Source: DASUPK01 sp963743575 (GTDB lineage: Bacteria; Actinomycetota; Thermoleophilia; Solirubrobacterales; 70-9). Taken from it: a stretch of 64,000 nucleotides of DNA. This document shows, one piece after another, positions 32,276-40,839 of the stretch. Both the position numbers and the translations under genes were made by a program. The first letter of the stretch is position 1. Each line of letters begins with the position of its first letter. The notes under the pieces are model-generated. The model saw only the letters and a program-made list of their open reading frames with translations, made no database searches and was not told the DNA's origin. The stretch lies in the NCBI GenBank assembly GCA_963743575.1, contig CAVUQC010000004.1, positions 124,001 to 188,000 of the forward strand, written 5' to 3'.

Positions 32276-33445
32276 CTAAGCGGCCTCGATCCCATCGCCC
32301 TGGCGCGTCGGGTCGATGAGGATCTTGGCGTGCATCTCGGGGTCCCCCAGTGAGGCGAAGGCCTCGTCCACTCCCGTCAACCCCACTGTTCCGGTGACGA
32401 TCGGGTCCGCGTCTACCTTCCCCTCGGCGAGCAGGTGGAGCGTGTCTCGGAACTCGAGTGGGGTGTACCCGACGACGAACCGCAGGTCGATCTCCTTGTT
32501 GATCGCCATCGCCGGCCGGATCCGGTCCGGCTCCATGCAGACTCCGACGACGACGACTCGCGAGAACAGCGGGGCCGCCGAGATGATCCCGTCGAGCATC
32601 CCCGGGAGACCAACGCACTCGAAGATGACCGGCCGCTTGGGCTGCACGCCGAGGGTGTCGGCGATCCGCCAGACGTGATGCCAGGAGACCACCGGCAGGC
32701 GCCTCAGCTTCTTCATGGTGTCGGCGGCCAGGTTGACGGCCTGGGGAATGTTCGCCAGATGACCGGGGTCATCGGGCAGGTCATATGGCGAGCTCTCCTC
32801 CGGGTCGACGACGACGTCCGCGCCGCACGCCGCCGCCAGCGACCGCCGGCCCGCGGAGAAGTCGCTCGCCGCGACGGTCCGTACTCCCCGGGCCTTGAGC
32901 ATGGTGATCACCGTCAGGCCGATCGGCCCGCAGCCGATCACAATCGCCACGTCTCCCTTCTTGATCTCGGCGCGATTGACCGCATGTCTGCCGACCGCCA
33001 TCGGCTCGGTGAGCGCGCCACGTTCGGGGGAGAGGGCGTTGGGGATCGGGAACATCAGCGACTCCTCGACGACCATCTGCTCCGCGTAGCCGCCGGGGGC
33101 GCCGGCGGAGAGGCCGATCGCCTCCATCTTGGTTCCGCTGCGCCGGAGCGGCAGCGCCACGACCGGCGAACCGATCGCCTCCCGCTTTCGGGTCCGCGGG
33201 CCGTAGCCAGCCACCTCTCCGCTGAATTCGTGACCGAAGACGACGCGCTGATCGGAGCGCATGAAGCCGTCATATCCGACCTCCGCAAGCATCGCGGCTC
33301 CCTCGTCCGCGTGATGACGGGCGTGCAGATCGGAGCCGCAGATCCCACAGCGGACGACGTCGATCACGACCTGACCCTCCCCGGGTTCGGGGGTCGGAAG
33401 GTCCGTGACCTCCAGCTTCGCTTGCTCGCAGACAACCGCCTTCAT
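32276..33445 (-). CDS. zinc-dependent alcohol dehydrogenase family protein
   Basis: A 389-residue MDR-superfamily dehydrogenase. Catalytic zinc ligands are Cys in RCGICGSDLHARH, and His/Glu in VVFGHEFSGEV; the structural-zinc Cys cluster is missing. The NAD(P) motif is VIGCGPIGLTVI. ATG 33445 is chosen because MKAVVCEQ is a typical MDR start; the upstream frame is unlike the family. It lies 13 bases after the SnoaL-like gene, so the two are probably one operon under the TetR regulator. Confidence 0.88.
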   Translation of the reverse strand: MKAVVCEQAKLEVTDLPTPEPGEGQVVIDVVRCGICGSDLHARHHADEGAAMLAEVGYDGFMRSDQRVVFGHEFSGEVAGYGPRTRKREAIGSPVVALPLRRSGTKMEAIGLSAGAPGGYAEQMVVEESLMFPIPNALSPERGALTEPMAVGRHAVNRAEIKKGDVAIVIGCGPIGLTVITMLKARGVRTVAASDFSAGRRSLAAACGADVVVDPEESSPYDLPDDPGHLANIPQAVNLAADTMKKLRRLPVVSWHHVWRIADTLGVQPKRPVIFECVGLPGMLDGIISAAPLFSRVVVVGVCMEPDRIRPAMAINKEIDLRFVVGYTPLEFRDTLHLLAEGKVDADPIVTGTVGLTGVDEAFASLGDPEMHAKILIDPTRQGDGIEAA

Positions 33446-33458
33446 CTTGGGCCGGGAT

Positions 33459-34067
33459 TCATCGAGGCAGCAGGCTGTCGTCGAATGGCGGGAGCGCCTT
33501 GATCTGCGGCTCGAGCAGCTCCGCGGCCTGCTCGGTTGTAAGCACCTCATCCGGGTCGAGCCTGATCAGCTCGTGCTCGCTCTCGTCGTACTCCCAGACG
33601 TTCTCGCCCACGAGGCGGCCCTGCTCGTCGTAGGGCCAGACCATCGCCACTCGTCCCTTGAGCAGGTACATCGCCTCCTCGTCCGCATCGACGCCGGCCG
33701 CGACGAGCGCCGAACCCAGCGTCTGCTGGTAGCCGAGCATCGTGCTCACGACCATCCAGTCGCCAACGGCGACGGTCTCCTGCTCGTTGTAGAAGATCGA
33801 CTGATTCGTCTCGGCCCAGAGGCGATAGAGCGGCTCGACCTGTTCACGGCCTTCGAGCGTCATCTGCGGCTGGCCGATCAGGTTGAACCGATAGACCGGA
33901 CGCTCAACCATCATCTGCGGCTCGAAGATCTCCTCGAAGCGCCCGGCGTGCTCCAGGTTTCGGTGGCGGTCGTAGGCCTGGAGGAGGTAACGGTGCCGCG
34001 GGCTTTCGGTGACCTCGATGAGTTCCTGTACGGCGACATTGGTCTTAGTGATGTCCAGTTGCGTCAC
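33459..34067 (-). CDS. SnoaL/NTF2-like protein
   Basis: A 202-residue protein with an NTF2-fold pattern (RHRYLLQAYDRHRNLEHAGR, then MVVSTMLGYQQTLG and MYLLKGRVAMVWPYDEQGRL). GTG 34067 gives VTQLDITKTN as N-terminus; GTG 34076 is also possible. No catalytic motif can be assigned. It heads the operon with the alcohol dehydrogenase, and its promoter overlaps a candidate TetR operator. Confidence 0.72.
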   Translation of the reverse strand: MTQLDITKTNVAVQELIEVTESPRHRYLLQAYDRHRNLEHAGRFEEIFEPQMMVERPVYRFNLIGQPQMTLEGREQVEPLYRLWAETNQSIFYNEQETVAVGDWMVVSTMLGYQQTLGSALVAAGVDADEEAMYLLKGRVAMVWPYDEQGRLVGENVWEYDESEHELIRLDPDEVLTTEQAAELLEPQIKALPPFDDSLLPR

Positions 34068-34082
34068 CGCCGCCACACTAGC

Positions 34083-34102
34083 GAAAGTGACACTGGCGTA
34101 AC
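34083..34102. promoter_or_regulatory. candidate TetR operator, SnoaL/ADH promoter
   Basis: On the minus strand it reads GTTACGCCAGTGTCACTTTC, 16/20 identical to the site before tetR. It lies between the SnoaL start and a divergent membrane-protein gene, so it could affect both. Confidence 0.5.
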
Positions 34103-34125
34103 TAAGCGGTAGTCTCCGCGGAGAG

Positions 34126-34494
34126 ATGAAGCCGGTCCCATTCAGCGATCGTCCGCGCTCCGTCCAGATGCTCCTGGCAGGTCTCATACCCGCCGCGATC
34201 GGAGCGCTCGCCGGCGTGCTTCTCGGTGTCTCGAGTGGGGCCTACTGGGCGGTCGGTGCCGTCGCCGCACTCGGTGGCCTGGCCGCAGGGTTCGAGCATC
34301 CCGATGCCCGGAGTGCCGCCGCTCGCGGCGCGGTAGCGGGAGCGATCTACGGCGTGGCTCTGTTGCTCGCCCACGCCATCGCCGGCACGCATGCCAAGGT
34401 GTCGCTCGGCAGCTTTCCGCCGTTGCTGGCGGTGATCACGGCGATCATCGGAGCGTTGCTCGGCGTGCTCGGCGCCTGGATCGCACGCCGCTGA
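34126..34494 (+). CDS. membrane protein with about four helices
   Basis: A 122-residue integral membrane protein (MLLAGLIPAAIGALAGVLLG, AYWAVGAVAALGGLAAG, AVAGAIYGVALLLAHAIAG, LLAVITAIIGALLGVLGAW). It is Gly/Ala-rich with no recognisable motif. It is divergent from the SnoaL-like gene and may share its control region. Confidence 0.72.
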   Translation: MKPVPFSDRPRSVQMLLAGLIPAAIGALAGVLLGVSSGAYWAVGAVAALGGLAAGFEHPDARSAAARGAVAGAIYGVALLLAHAIAGTHAKVSLGSFPPLLAVITAIIGALLGVLGAWIARR

Positions 34495-34507
34495 CCCCGG
34501 TCCCGGG

Positions 34508-35992
34508 TTACTTCCGGTGCTTCTTGTGGCGCTTCTTCTTCTTCTTGCAGGGGCGCTTCTTGTGCTTCTTCTTGGACTCGGCAGCGCGGCGATGGCGGTG
34601 CTTCTTGCGCTTGGCCTTCTTGCACTTGCTTCCCACCCCGCCGTTGCCGCCGCTACCGGGGCCGCAACCGACGATGGTGGCGGCTGAGTCGACGGAGCTG
34701 GTGGCGCCGTTGTAGCCGGTGAAGTCCGCGTGGAACATCGGCGCGGGTGGCGCACACAGATCCCTGTTCGCCATCAGCAGGCCCGGGTCCGACGAGAAGG
34801 TGAGCCGGAAATCCGAGATCGGGATATCGGGGAGCCCGTCGAACGTCACCACCTCGCTCAGAGTCAGGCTTCCCGTGAGAAGCAGATGGAGCTGGCCGTT
34901 CAGGTCCAGGCCGATGTCCGGGATCGGACCGCCGTTGGAGACCAGCATGACGTTCCCCGACAGCGGGAGGCTGAGCAGGGGCGAGGCGGCAATCGCCGAT
35001 CCGACCACCGAATTCTGCGGACACGAGCCGGCCTGGAAGGCGGCCGGCAGACAGGTGCTGCCGAGGAGGTTCGCGTTGGCGACGAGATCGTTGGAAGGGA
35101 CGGCCACCTCTGCCTTGAGCAGACCCGCCTCGTCGAGGTCCTGCTGGATCGACGTGACCACGGTCGTCGGCACACGGTCGGCTCCGCCACCGGTCTGGCC
35201 AGGGCCGCCCGCCTGCGCGATGAACGAGGGCGAGAAGTCCTCGGCCCCGCAGTTCGTCGTGGTGAAGCTGGCCGACCCGATGGCTGTGCTGCCCGTGTAA
35301 GGCACCGCCGTGAAGTTCGTCGTGTTGTTGCCGCACGACGTCGGGTTGCGCATGAACGGCTGGCCGGTTCCCGGAGCGGTGCCGAACAGGGTGATGTCCT
35401 GTGAGTTGATCGTCGTGTCGAGGCCCGAGGTCGTGTTCGGGATGTCATTGATCACCGTGTCAAGGCCGAAGTCGGGTCTGAGCTGGACCCCCGATTGGAG
35501 GGTGACCGGCGGCAGGATGTTCGGGAGCAGGGCGCAGAGCTCCGGCGGAAGGAGGGCGCAGAGATCACCCTTGATGGGTCGAAGGACGATCCCGAAGCGG
35601 GCCGGCTCGCCGGGTTGCGGCGTCAGGTTGTAGAGGTCGCCCTGCACGTCCAGGGTGACCGGGAGGACGGCGACCGTCACGGTTGCGTTCGCCGTCACCG
35701 CGCCGAGCTTGGTGTTCGTGGGGCACGCGTCCGCATTGAGCTGATCGACCGTGCAAAGAGGAGCCGCGTTGGGGTTGCCGATCAGTCCCGGAGGCAATCC
35801 CACCGTCAGGTCCTTCACCTGCCCACCGCTGAAGCCCATATGGATGTGGACGTTGCTGTGGGCACCCGCCTGCGGGTCGGTGGGTGCGGCGGACAGCCCG
35901 CTCAGCGACAACGCCTGGGCCGACGCCGGAATCACGGCGATCAGCCCCACGATTGCGATGAAAATCCCGATCAGACGGCGCGGAGTGCGCAT
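34508..35992 (-). CDS. large secreted protein with Lys/His/Cys-rich tail
   Basis: A 494-residue exported protein. ATG 35992 follows GAGGAGG at good spacing. The signal peptide RRLIGIFIAIVGLIAVIPAS ends in SAQA. The mature region contains repeated beta-rich segments with paired cysteines (CTVDQLNADACPTNTKLG, then CLPAAFQAGSCPQNSVVG), each followed by an A/S-rich strand, so it looks like an internally repeated surface protein. The last 45 residues are almost only Lys, His and Arg with three Cys. A cell-wall role is inferred. Confidence 0.78.
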   Translation of the reverse strand: MRTPRRLIGIFIAIVGLIAVIPASAQALSLSGLSAAPTDPQAGAHSNVHIHMGFSGGQVKDLTVGLPPGLIGNPNAAPLCTVDQLNADACPTNTKLGAVTANATVTVAVLPVTLDVQGDLYNLTPQPGEPARFGIVLRPIKGDLCALLPPELCALLPNILPPVTLQSGVQLRPDFGLDTVINDIPNTTSGLDTTINSQDITLFGTAPGTGQPFMRNPTSCGNNTTNFTAVPYTGSTAIGSASFTTTNCGAEDFSPSFIAQAGGPGQTGGGADRVPTTVVTSIQQDLDEAGLLKAEVAVPSNDLVANANLLGSTCLPAAFQAGSCPQNSVVGSAIAASPLLSLPLSGNVMLVSNGGPIPDIGLDLNGQLHLLLTGSLTLSEVVTFDGLPDIPISDFRLTFSSDPGLLMANRDLCAPPAPMFHADFTGYNGATSSVDSAATIVGCGPGSGGNGGVGSKCKKAKRKKHRHRRAAESKKKHKKRPCKKKKKRHKKHRK

Positions 35993-36102
35993 CCAGCTCC
36001 TCCTCGTGTCCCCTGTGGCTTCACTTGCCTCCAAACCCTGGGCTGCATGCCCTAAAAGCGAGTATATGCACATCCCCGATATTAAGGTGCACCGGTAGCC
36101 GG

Positions 36103-36726
36103 CTATTCAGGTTCAACCGGGTTGGGCCAGCGCAGCTCCCTGGGAGCCTCTCGCATTCTGATGACCCTTGCCGGGACGCCGCCCACGACGGCGTTGGCGG
36201 GCACGTCGCGCGTGACCACCGAGTTCGTGCCGACGATCGAGTTGTCTCCGACCTGCACTCCGCGCAGGACACACGCTCCGTATCCCACCCAGACATTCGA
36301 GCCGACCACGCACTCGCGCATGTAGATGCCCTGATGGCGGACCGGGCGCTCGACCTCGACGACGCCGTGGTCGAAGTCGATGAACATCGCTCGGTCGGCG
36401 ATCACGCACTGCTCGCCGATGCGCACGTGCTTGTACGAGGAGATCGTGCACTCCTGACCGAAGACGGTCTTCGCGCCGATCTCGACGACGCCCTCGTGGC
36501 TGCGGATCTTGGTTCCATCCCCGATCCAGCAGAAGCGGCCGAAGCGGATCTCCGCTCCCCTGGCGATCTGCAGCTGGAGGTCCCTGCCGAAGAACACCGG
36601 GCCATCGGTTTTCCAGCGCCAGCCGGCGGGGGTCAGGAACCTGCGCCACAGGTATCGCCAGAGCAGGCGGCCATAGCGGAGGTTCATCATGCCGTTGCGG
36701 CGGTAGAAGCCGAGTGCGCGGAACAC
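36103..36726 (-). CDS. hexapeptide-repeat acyltransferase (WcaF/maltose O-acetyltransferase type)
   Basis: A 207-residue left-handed beta-helix acetyltransferase. Hexapeptide repeats run through IGDGTKIRSHEGVVEIGAKT and VGSNVWVGYGACVLRGVQVG, ending in VVTRDVPANAVVGGVPARVI, a common family ending. The catalytic-type His lies in FDHGVV. GTG 36726 gives the N-terminal FYRRNGMMNLRYGRLLWRYL, typical of actinobacterial members; ATG 36690 is an alternative. It probably acetylates a surface sugar. Confidence 0.85.
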   Translation of the reverse strand: MFRALGFYRRNGMMNLRYGRLLWRYLWRRFLTPAGWRWKTDGPVFFGRDLQLQIARGAEIRFGRFCWIGDGTKIRSHEGVVEIGAKTVFGQECTISSYKHVRIGEQCVIADRAMFIDFDHGVVEVERPVRHQGIYMRECVVGSNVWVGYGACVLRGVQVGDNSIVGTNSVVTRDVPANAVVGGVPARVIRMREAPRELRWPNPVEPE

Positions 36727-36751
36727 GGGCGGCGATTCTAGGCGGGCCCAG

Positions 36752-36826
36752 GGCGGCCACCGGGGGGCCGCTCCAGCAATACTGACACCGTTTTGATGTT
36801 GCTCGTTCGGCCCCCCGGCGACCGCC
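36752..36826. repeat. 75-bp long inverted repeat in divergent promoter
   Basis: The 19-base arms (36752-36770 and 36808-36826) match at 17 positions, including perfect CCGGGGGGCCG/CGGCCCCCCGG. Inside, AGCAA (36775-36779) pairs with TTGCT (36799-36803) at symmetric spacing. The structure fills the region between the acyltransferase and meaB starts. Confidence 0.65.
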
Positions 36827-36849
36827 ACCGTGCCTAGACTCAGCCGCCC

Positions 36850-37803
36850 ATGGCCCAGAGCACCGAGCAGAGCCTTGCGGAGCGGTTGATCGCCGGGGAC
36901 AAGCGGGCGCTGGCGCGGGCGATCACGCTGATCGAGAACGACGACCCCGCCGGCTGGGAGCTGGTTCGCGAGGTCTTTCCGCGCACCGGAAAGGCTCGGA
37001 TCGTCGGGTTGACCGGCCCGCCCGGGGTGGGGAAGAGCACCCTGATCGGCGCACTGACAGCCGAGATGCGCAAGGCCGACCGCCAGGTGGCGGTGCTCTC
37101 CATCGACCCCTCCAGCCCCTTCACCCGCGGTGCCCTGCTCGGCGACCGCATCCGCCTCTCCGATCACTTCCTGGACGCCGGTGTCTTCATCCGCTCGATG
37201 GCGAGCCGCGGCGCTCTCGGCGGGCTCTCCGAGGCCACGCTCCAGGCAGCTCTCCTGATGGACGCCTCCGGCAAGGACGACGTCTTCATCGAGACCGTCG
37301 GCGTGGGTCAGGCCGAGATCGACATCGTCGACCACGGGGACACGATCGTCCTGGTCCTGATGCCCGGCTCGGGCGACTCGATCCAGGCGCTGAAGGCGGG
37401 CGTCATGGAGATCCCGGACATCATCGTCGTCAACAAGTCCGACCACCCCATGACGGACACGATGATCCGGGAGATCCGCGGAGTCCTGTCACTGGGCCCC
37501 GCCACGTCGTGGCGGGTCCCCATCGTCAAGACCGAGGCCGCGAAGGGCGAGGGCGTCGCCGAGCTGGCGGAGAAGATCTCCGAGCATCGCGAGCACATCG
37601 AGGCCGAGGGCACCCTGGAGGAGAGAAGGGCGCGAAACCTCCGGAACGAGGTGCTCGAGCTGGCAGCCTCGCGGATGCGCCGTCGCCTCGAGGAGGCTGT
37701 CGCGGACGACCCGTCGATTCGCGAGCTCCTCGATCGCGTCGTCAAACGGGAGATCGACCCGGCCAGCGCGGCCAAGGACCTGTTGGGGCGCGAGGATGGC
37801 TGA
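36850..37803 (+). CDS. meaB: MeaB/ArgK-type G3E GTPase chaperone of B12 mutases
   Basis: A 317-residue GTPase that gates B12 loading and protects acyl-CoA mutases. P-loop GLTGPPGVGKSTLIGAL, switch region SIDPSSPFTRGALLGDRIR, Walker B FIETVGVGQAEIDI and the NKSD base-recognition motif are all present. The partner mutase subunits are likely those at 46207 and 48201. It overlaps the next gene by eight bases. Confidence 0.93.
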   Translation: MAQSTEQSLAERLIAGDKRALARAITLIENDDPAGWELVREVFPRTGKARIVGLTGPPGVGKSTLIGALTAEMRKADRQVAVLSIDPSSPFTRGALLGDRIRLSDHFLDAGVFIRSMASRGALGGLSEATLQAALLMDASGKDDVFIETVGVGQAEIDIVDHGDTIVLVLMPGSGDSIQALKAGVMEIPDIIVVNKSDHPMTDTMIREIRGVLSLGPATSWRVPIVKTEAAKGEGVAELAEKISEHREHIEAEGTLEERRARNLRNEVLELAASRMRRRLEEAVADDPSIRELLDRVVKREIDPASAAKDLLGREDG

Positions 37804-38215
37804 GACGAAGAAAGGGGAATCGCCCAAGCCCCCGCTGCCCACACTGGAGGAGGCGCTGGCCTGGGAGGGCATGCAGATCGACGGCCTCGGCAACAAGACG
37901 CTGGGCCGGATCGCTGGCATCCACGTCGACGCCGAGGACGGCAGCCCGCGCTGGGCGCTGATCCGGCTGGGGCCGCTCGCCGGCTGCACCGCGATCCCGT
38001 TCGAGCACGTCGCCGAGGGAGCGGGCAGGCTCTGGGCGGCCTACGACCGCGACTGGATCCGGGAGGCCCCGCGATTCCGCCCGAACGAATCACTCACCGC
38101 GCTGCAGGAGCTCGAGCTCTGTGCGCACTGGGGAATCCAGGAGAAGCAGGGGAGGGCGGCCGAGGTCGCCGAGCAGGAGGCAGACGAGATCACGGCGGTT
38201 CCGGCGGGCGATTGA
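37796..38215 (+). CDS. PRC-barrel-like protein
   Basis: A 139-residue protein with a PRC-barrel-like beta segment (MQIDGLGNKTLGRIAGIHVD followed by PRWALIRLG) and a helical C-terminus. It overlaps meaB by eight bases, so the two are cotranscribed. No specific role is known; a link to mutase function is only positional. Confidence 0.65.
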   Translation: MAETKKGESPKPPLPTLEEALAWEGMQIDGLGNKTLGRIAGIHVDAEDGSPRWALIRLGPLAGCTAIPFEHVAEGAGRLWAAYDRDWIREAPRFRPNESLTALQELELCAHWGIQEKQGRAAEVAEQEADEITAVPAGD

Positions 38216-38218
38216 CCC

Positions 38219-38315
38219 GGCTTCGCCATCAAGTCGCGGCCACGAGCGACCGCCCCGCGTAAGTCGCTACGGGCTTCGCCCTTCGCTCCAAAGTGGTGCG
38301 GCCTGGTGGCCGCTA
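38219..38315 (-). repeat. structured dispersed repeat family B, copy 2
   Basis: A full-length copy between convergent genes. The outer arms GCGGCCAC and GTGGCCGC can pair. The inner GGGCTTCGCCC hairpin is intact, while the GCTCC/GGTGC hairpin has one mismatch. The distal CTA is the TAG stop of the acyl-CoA dehydrogenase on the minus strand. Confidence 0.85.
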
Positions 38316-39458
38316 CACGCCAAGCTGCCGGGCGATCACCATCTGCTGCACCTCGTCGGTTCCCTCGCCGATGGTGAGGATCTTGGCGTCGCGATAGAAG
38401 CGGCAGACGGGGTACTCCTCGATGTAGCCGTACCCGCCGTGGATCTGAACTGCCTCCTCGGTCGCCCGGACGGCCAGCCGGCCGGTGATCAGCTTGGCCT
38501 GCGCCGCGGTCAGCGTGAAGGACTCGCCGCGGTCTTTCTCGATCGCGGCGCGATGGACGAGCAGCCTCGCCGCCTCGATCTGGGCGGAGAGGTCGGCGAT
38601 CTTCGCCTGGATCGCCTGGAACTTGCCGATCGGCTGGCCGAAGGCCTGACGCTCCTTGGAATATGAGATCGCCTCGTCGAGAGCGCCCTGTGCCAGGCCG
38701 ACTCCCATCGCAGCCACGCCGATCCGGCCGCCGTCGAGAATCGCGAGGAACTGCTTGAAGCCGGCCCCGCGCGGCCCGAGCAGGTTGCCCTCCGGTACGC
38801 GGCAGTCGGCGAAGGTGAGCGGGCGGGTGTCAGAGGCGTTCCAGCCCATCTTCCGGTAGGGCTCGCCCACCTCGTATCCCGGGGTCCCGTTGGGAACGAT
38901 GATGTTGGAGATCTCCTTGCTCCCGTTCTCCCGAGCGGTGACCGCCGTGATCGTCACGCAGCCTGAGATGTCGGTTCCCGAGTTGGTGATGAACTGCTTC
39001 GTGCCGTTCACGACCCACTCGCCTCCCTCGAGCTCCGCGCGGGTGTGGGTGTTGCCGGCGTCGGACCCGGCCTCGGGCTCGGTCAGGCCGAAGGCGGCGA
39101 GCTTCTCGCCGCTGCAGAGCTGCGGGAGCCAATCGTCCTTCTGCTCATCCGTGCCCCAGAGATAGATGGGCATCGTGCCGAGCGAGGTGTGCGCGGCCAT
39201 CGTGATCGCGACCGAGGAGTCGATCCTGGTGAGCTCCTCGACGGCGAGCGCATAGGCCAGGGTGTCGGCGCCGCCACCGCCGTACTGCTCCGGGAAGGGG
39301 ATCCCCATCAGGCCGAGCTCGCCCATCTTCGCGACCAACTCGTAGGGGAAGGCCTTGGTCCGATCGAGCTCCTCCGCGACCGGCTTCACCTCCTGGTTCG
39401 CGAAGTCGCGGACGGTGTCGCGCAGCAGACGCTGCTCGTCGGTCAGGTCGAAGTCCAC
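38313..39458 (-). CDS. acyl-CoA dehydrogenase
   Basis: A 381-residue flavoprotein that oxidises acyl-CoA to enoyl-CoA and passes electrons to ETF. AFGLTEPEAGSDAGNT and ITNSGTDISGC form the FAD and substrate-binding middle domain. The C-terminal QIHGGYGYIEEYP and IGEGTDEVQ include the catalytic Glu365. Length fits the short/medium-chain family. Chain preference is not predictable; the etf genes at 50.3-53.8 kb are suitable partners. Its stop lies in repeat B. Confidence 0.92.
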   Translation of the reverse strand: MDFDLTDEQRLLRDTVRDFANQEVKPVAEELDRTKAFPYELVAKMGELGLMGIPFPEQYGGGGADTLAYALAVEELTRIDSSVAITMAAHTSLGTMPIYLWGTDEQKDDWLPQLCSGEKLAAFGLTEPEAGSDAGNTHTRAELEGGEWVVNGTKQFITNSGTDISGCVTITAVTARENGSKEISNIIVPNGTPGYEVGEPYRKMGWNASDTRPLTFADCRVPEGNLLGPRGAGFKQFLAILDGGRIGVAAMGVGLAQGALDEAISYSKERQAFGQPIGKFQAIQAKIADLSAQIEAARLLVHRAAIEKDRGESFTLTAAQAKLITGRLAVRATEEAVQIHGGYGYIEEYPVCRFYRDAKILTIGEGTDEVQQMVIARQLGV

Positions 39459-39483
39459 GGCGCGGGGGAGTCTAGGAAGGTCC

Positions 39484-39963
39484 CTAGGCGGCGGCCGGCT
39501 GCCTGGCGGTCTTCGCCCCAGGCCCGTCCACGGCCCGGGTCTCCCGCACGGTCAGCGGCTTGCCGCACTTGGTGCAGATCCGCCGCTCGTCGATCACGCC
39601 GCCGCAGTCGCCCTTGTGGATCACGAGGACCGGCGGGCCGTCGGGGAGCGGCTCGTACTTGTCGCCCCAGAACATCAGCGCCGTCATCACGGGCCAGAGG
39701 TCGAGGCCCTTCTCGGTGAGGAAGTACTCGTATCGCTCGGGGCGCTCGCTGTAGGGACGCCGCTCGATGATGTCCTCATCCACCATGCGCTGGAGGCGGG
39801 CGGTGAGGACGTTGCGGGCGACGCCGAGCGATCGCTGCATCTCGGAGAACTTGCGCCGGCCGTGGAAGATCTCCCGCACGACCAGCAGCGTCCAACGCTC
39901 GCCGACCAGCTCGAGGCTGCGGGCGATGGAGCAGGTCTGTCCCTCGTAGTCATTGCCGAGCAT
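39484..39963 (-). CDS. HxlR-family regulator with C-terminal Cys-rich ribbon
   Basis: A 159-residue winged-helix regulator (CSIARSLELVGERWTLLVVRE, then RNVLTARLQRMVDEDIIERR). The C-terminus adds a zinc-ribbon-like GDCGGVIDERRICTKCGKP, absent from small HxlR proteins. ATG 39963 is chosen. Its promoter region contains two matching palindromes shared with the divergent small gene and thioesterase. Confidence 0.87.
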   Translation of the reverse strand: MLGNDYEGQTCSIARSLELVGERWTLLVVREIFHGRRKFSEMQRSLGVARNVLTARLQRMVDEDIIERRPYSERPERYEYFLTEKGLDLWPVMTALMFWGDKYEPLPDGPPVLVIHKGDCGGVIDERRICTKCGKPLTVRETRAVDGPGAKTARQPAAA

Positions 39964-39985
39964 GTCTGTGATGTTCGCACACTCG

Positions 39986-40045
39986 GTTGCGTCATGCAAC
40001 TCACGCTGGTAGTGTGCCGCCCATTGGAGGTTGCGTGAAGCAACC
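39986..40045. promoter_or_regulatory. paired HxlR-type palindromic operators
   Basis: GTTGCGTCATGCAAC (39986-40000) and GGTTGCGTGAAGCAACC (40029-40045) are perfect inverted repeats with a five-base spacer and the same GTTGC/GCAAC arms. Centres are 44 bases apart, about four helical turns, between the divergent start codons of the HxlR gene and the small gene at 40070. Confidence 0.65.
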
Positions 40046-40069
40046 AACTCCACGAAAAGAGGCGCGGTC

Positions 40070-40231
40070 ATGAGAGCACTGCGATTCGAGTTCCACCCAG
40101 AGCAGGTCAGGATCAGCTCCGAGGAGATCCTCGAGGACCTCCGATATCCGGTCCGCAGGGATCGCCAGAACGGTGGACGCAGGCGCGCCCGTAATGCGAG
40201 GGTGCGCCGTGAGGCGCAACCCATTTCATGA
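40070..40231 (+). CDS. possible 53-residue basic protein
   Basis: ATG 40070 with AAGAGG upstream opens a 53-residue frame: an acidic helical first half (EFHPEQVRISSEEILEDL) and an Arg-rich second half. It lies between the paired operators and the thioesterase gene, so it may be the first gene of that operon or only a leader peptide. No family is recognised. Confidence 0.4.
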   Translation: MRALRFEFHPEQVRISSEEILEDLRYPVRRDRQNGGRRRARNARVRREAQPIS

Positions 40232-40241
40232 GGCTGCGTGC

Positions 40242-40820
40242 ATGAGCGTCACGCCGATTCGCAAGGAGGAGGGGGTGACGGGCGGCAGGGCCGTGGACGC
40301 AGCACTCTCCTTGGCTGGACGCTCGCCGGAGACCACGAGCACCCGGACGATCACCTGGCAGGATCCGGTTCCCACTGCCGCCGCCGGGTCCCAGCTGGCC
40401 GGAATCGAATACATCCGTGCGATCCAATCCGGAGAGCTGCCGCCGCCGCCGATCGCGGTCGTCATGAACTTCACGATGGTCGAGATCGAGGAGGGACACG
40501 CTGTCTTCGATGGAGAGCCGGGCGAGGAGCACTACAACCCGATCGGCGTGGTCCATGGCGGCTACGCGTCGACGATTCTGGATTCGGTCCTCGGATGCTC
40601 GGTGCACACGACCCTGCCCAAGGGGGTCGGCTACACGAGTCAGACCCTGGAGGTGAAGTACCTCCGGCCGATCACGCGCGACACGGGAGCCGTTCGCGCC
40701 GAGGCGGTGGTGATCCACAAGGGCCGCAAGACCGCCACGGCGGAGGCGAAGCTGACCTCCGTCGAGAACGGCAAGCTGCTCGCCACCGGCACCAGCACCT
40801 GCCTGCTGTTCGACCTCTAG
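40242..40820 (+). CDS. PaaI-like hot-dog thioesterase
   Basis: A 192-residue acyl-CoA thioesterase-like protein. EHYNPIGVVHGGYASTILDS is the hot-dog helix with the HGG motif, and KYLRPITRDTGAVRAEAVVI the following strands. ATG 40242 is used; GTG 40275, preceded by AAGGAGG, is a good alternative. It is likely controlled by the divergent HxlR regulator. The substrate, probably an aromatic or short-chain acyl-CoA, is inferred only from the family. Confidence 0.85.
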   Translation: MSVTPIRKEEGVTGGRAVDAALSLAGRSPETTSTRTITWQDPVPTAAAGSQLAGIEYIRAIQSGELPPPPIAVVMNFTMVEIEEGHAVFDGEPGEEHYNPIGVVHGGYASTILDSVLGCSVHTTLPKGVGYTSQTLEVKYLRPITRDTGAVRAEAVVIHKGRKTATAEAKLTSVENGKLLATGTSTCLLFDL

Positions 40821-40839
40821 CCGCTTCTACATTGGGGGA

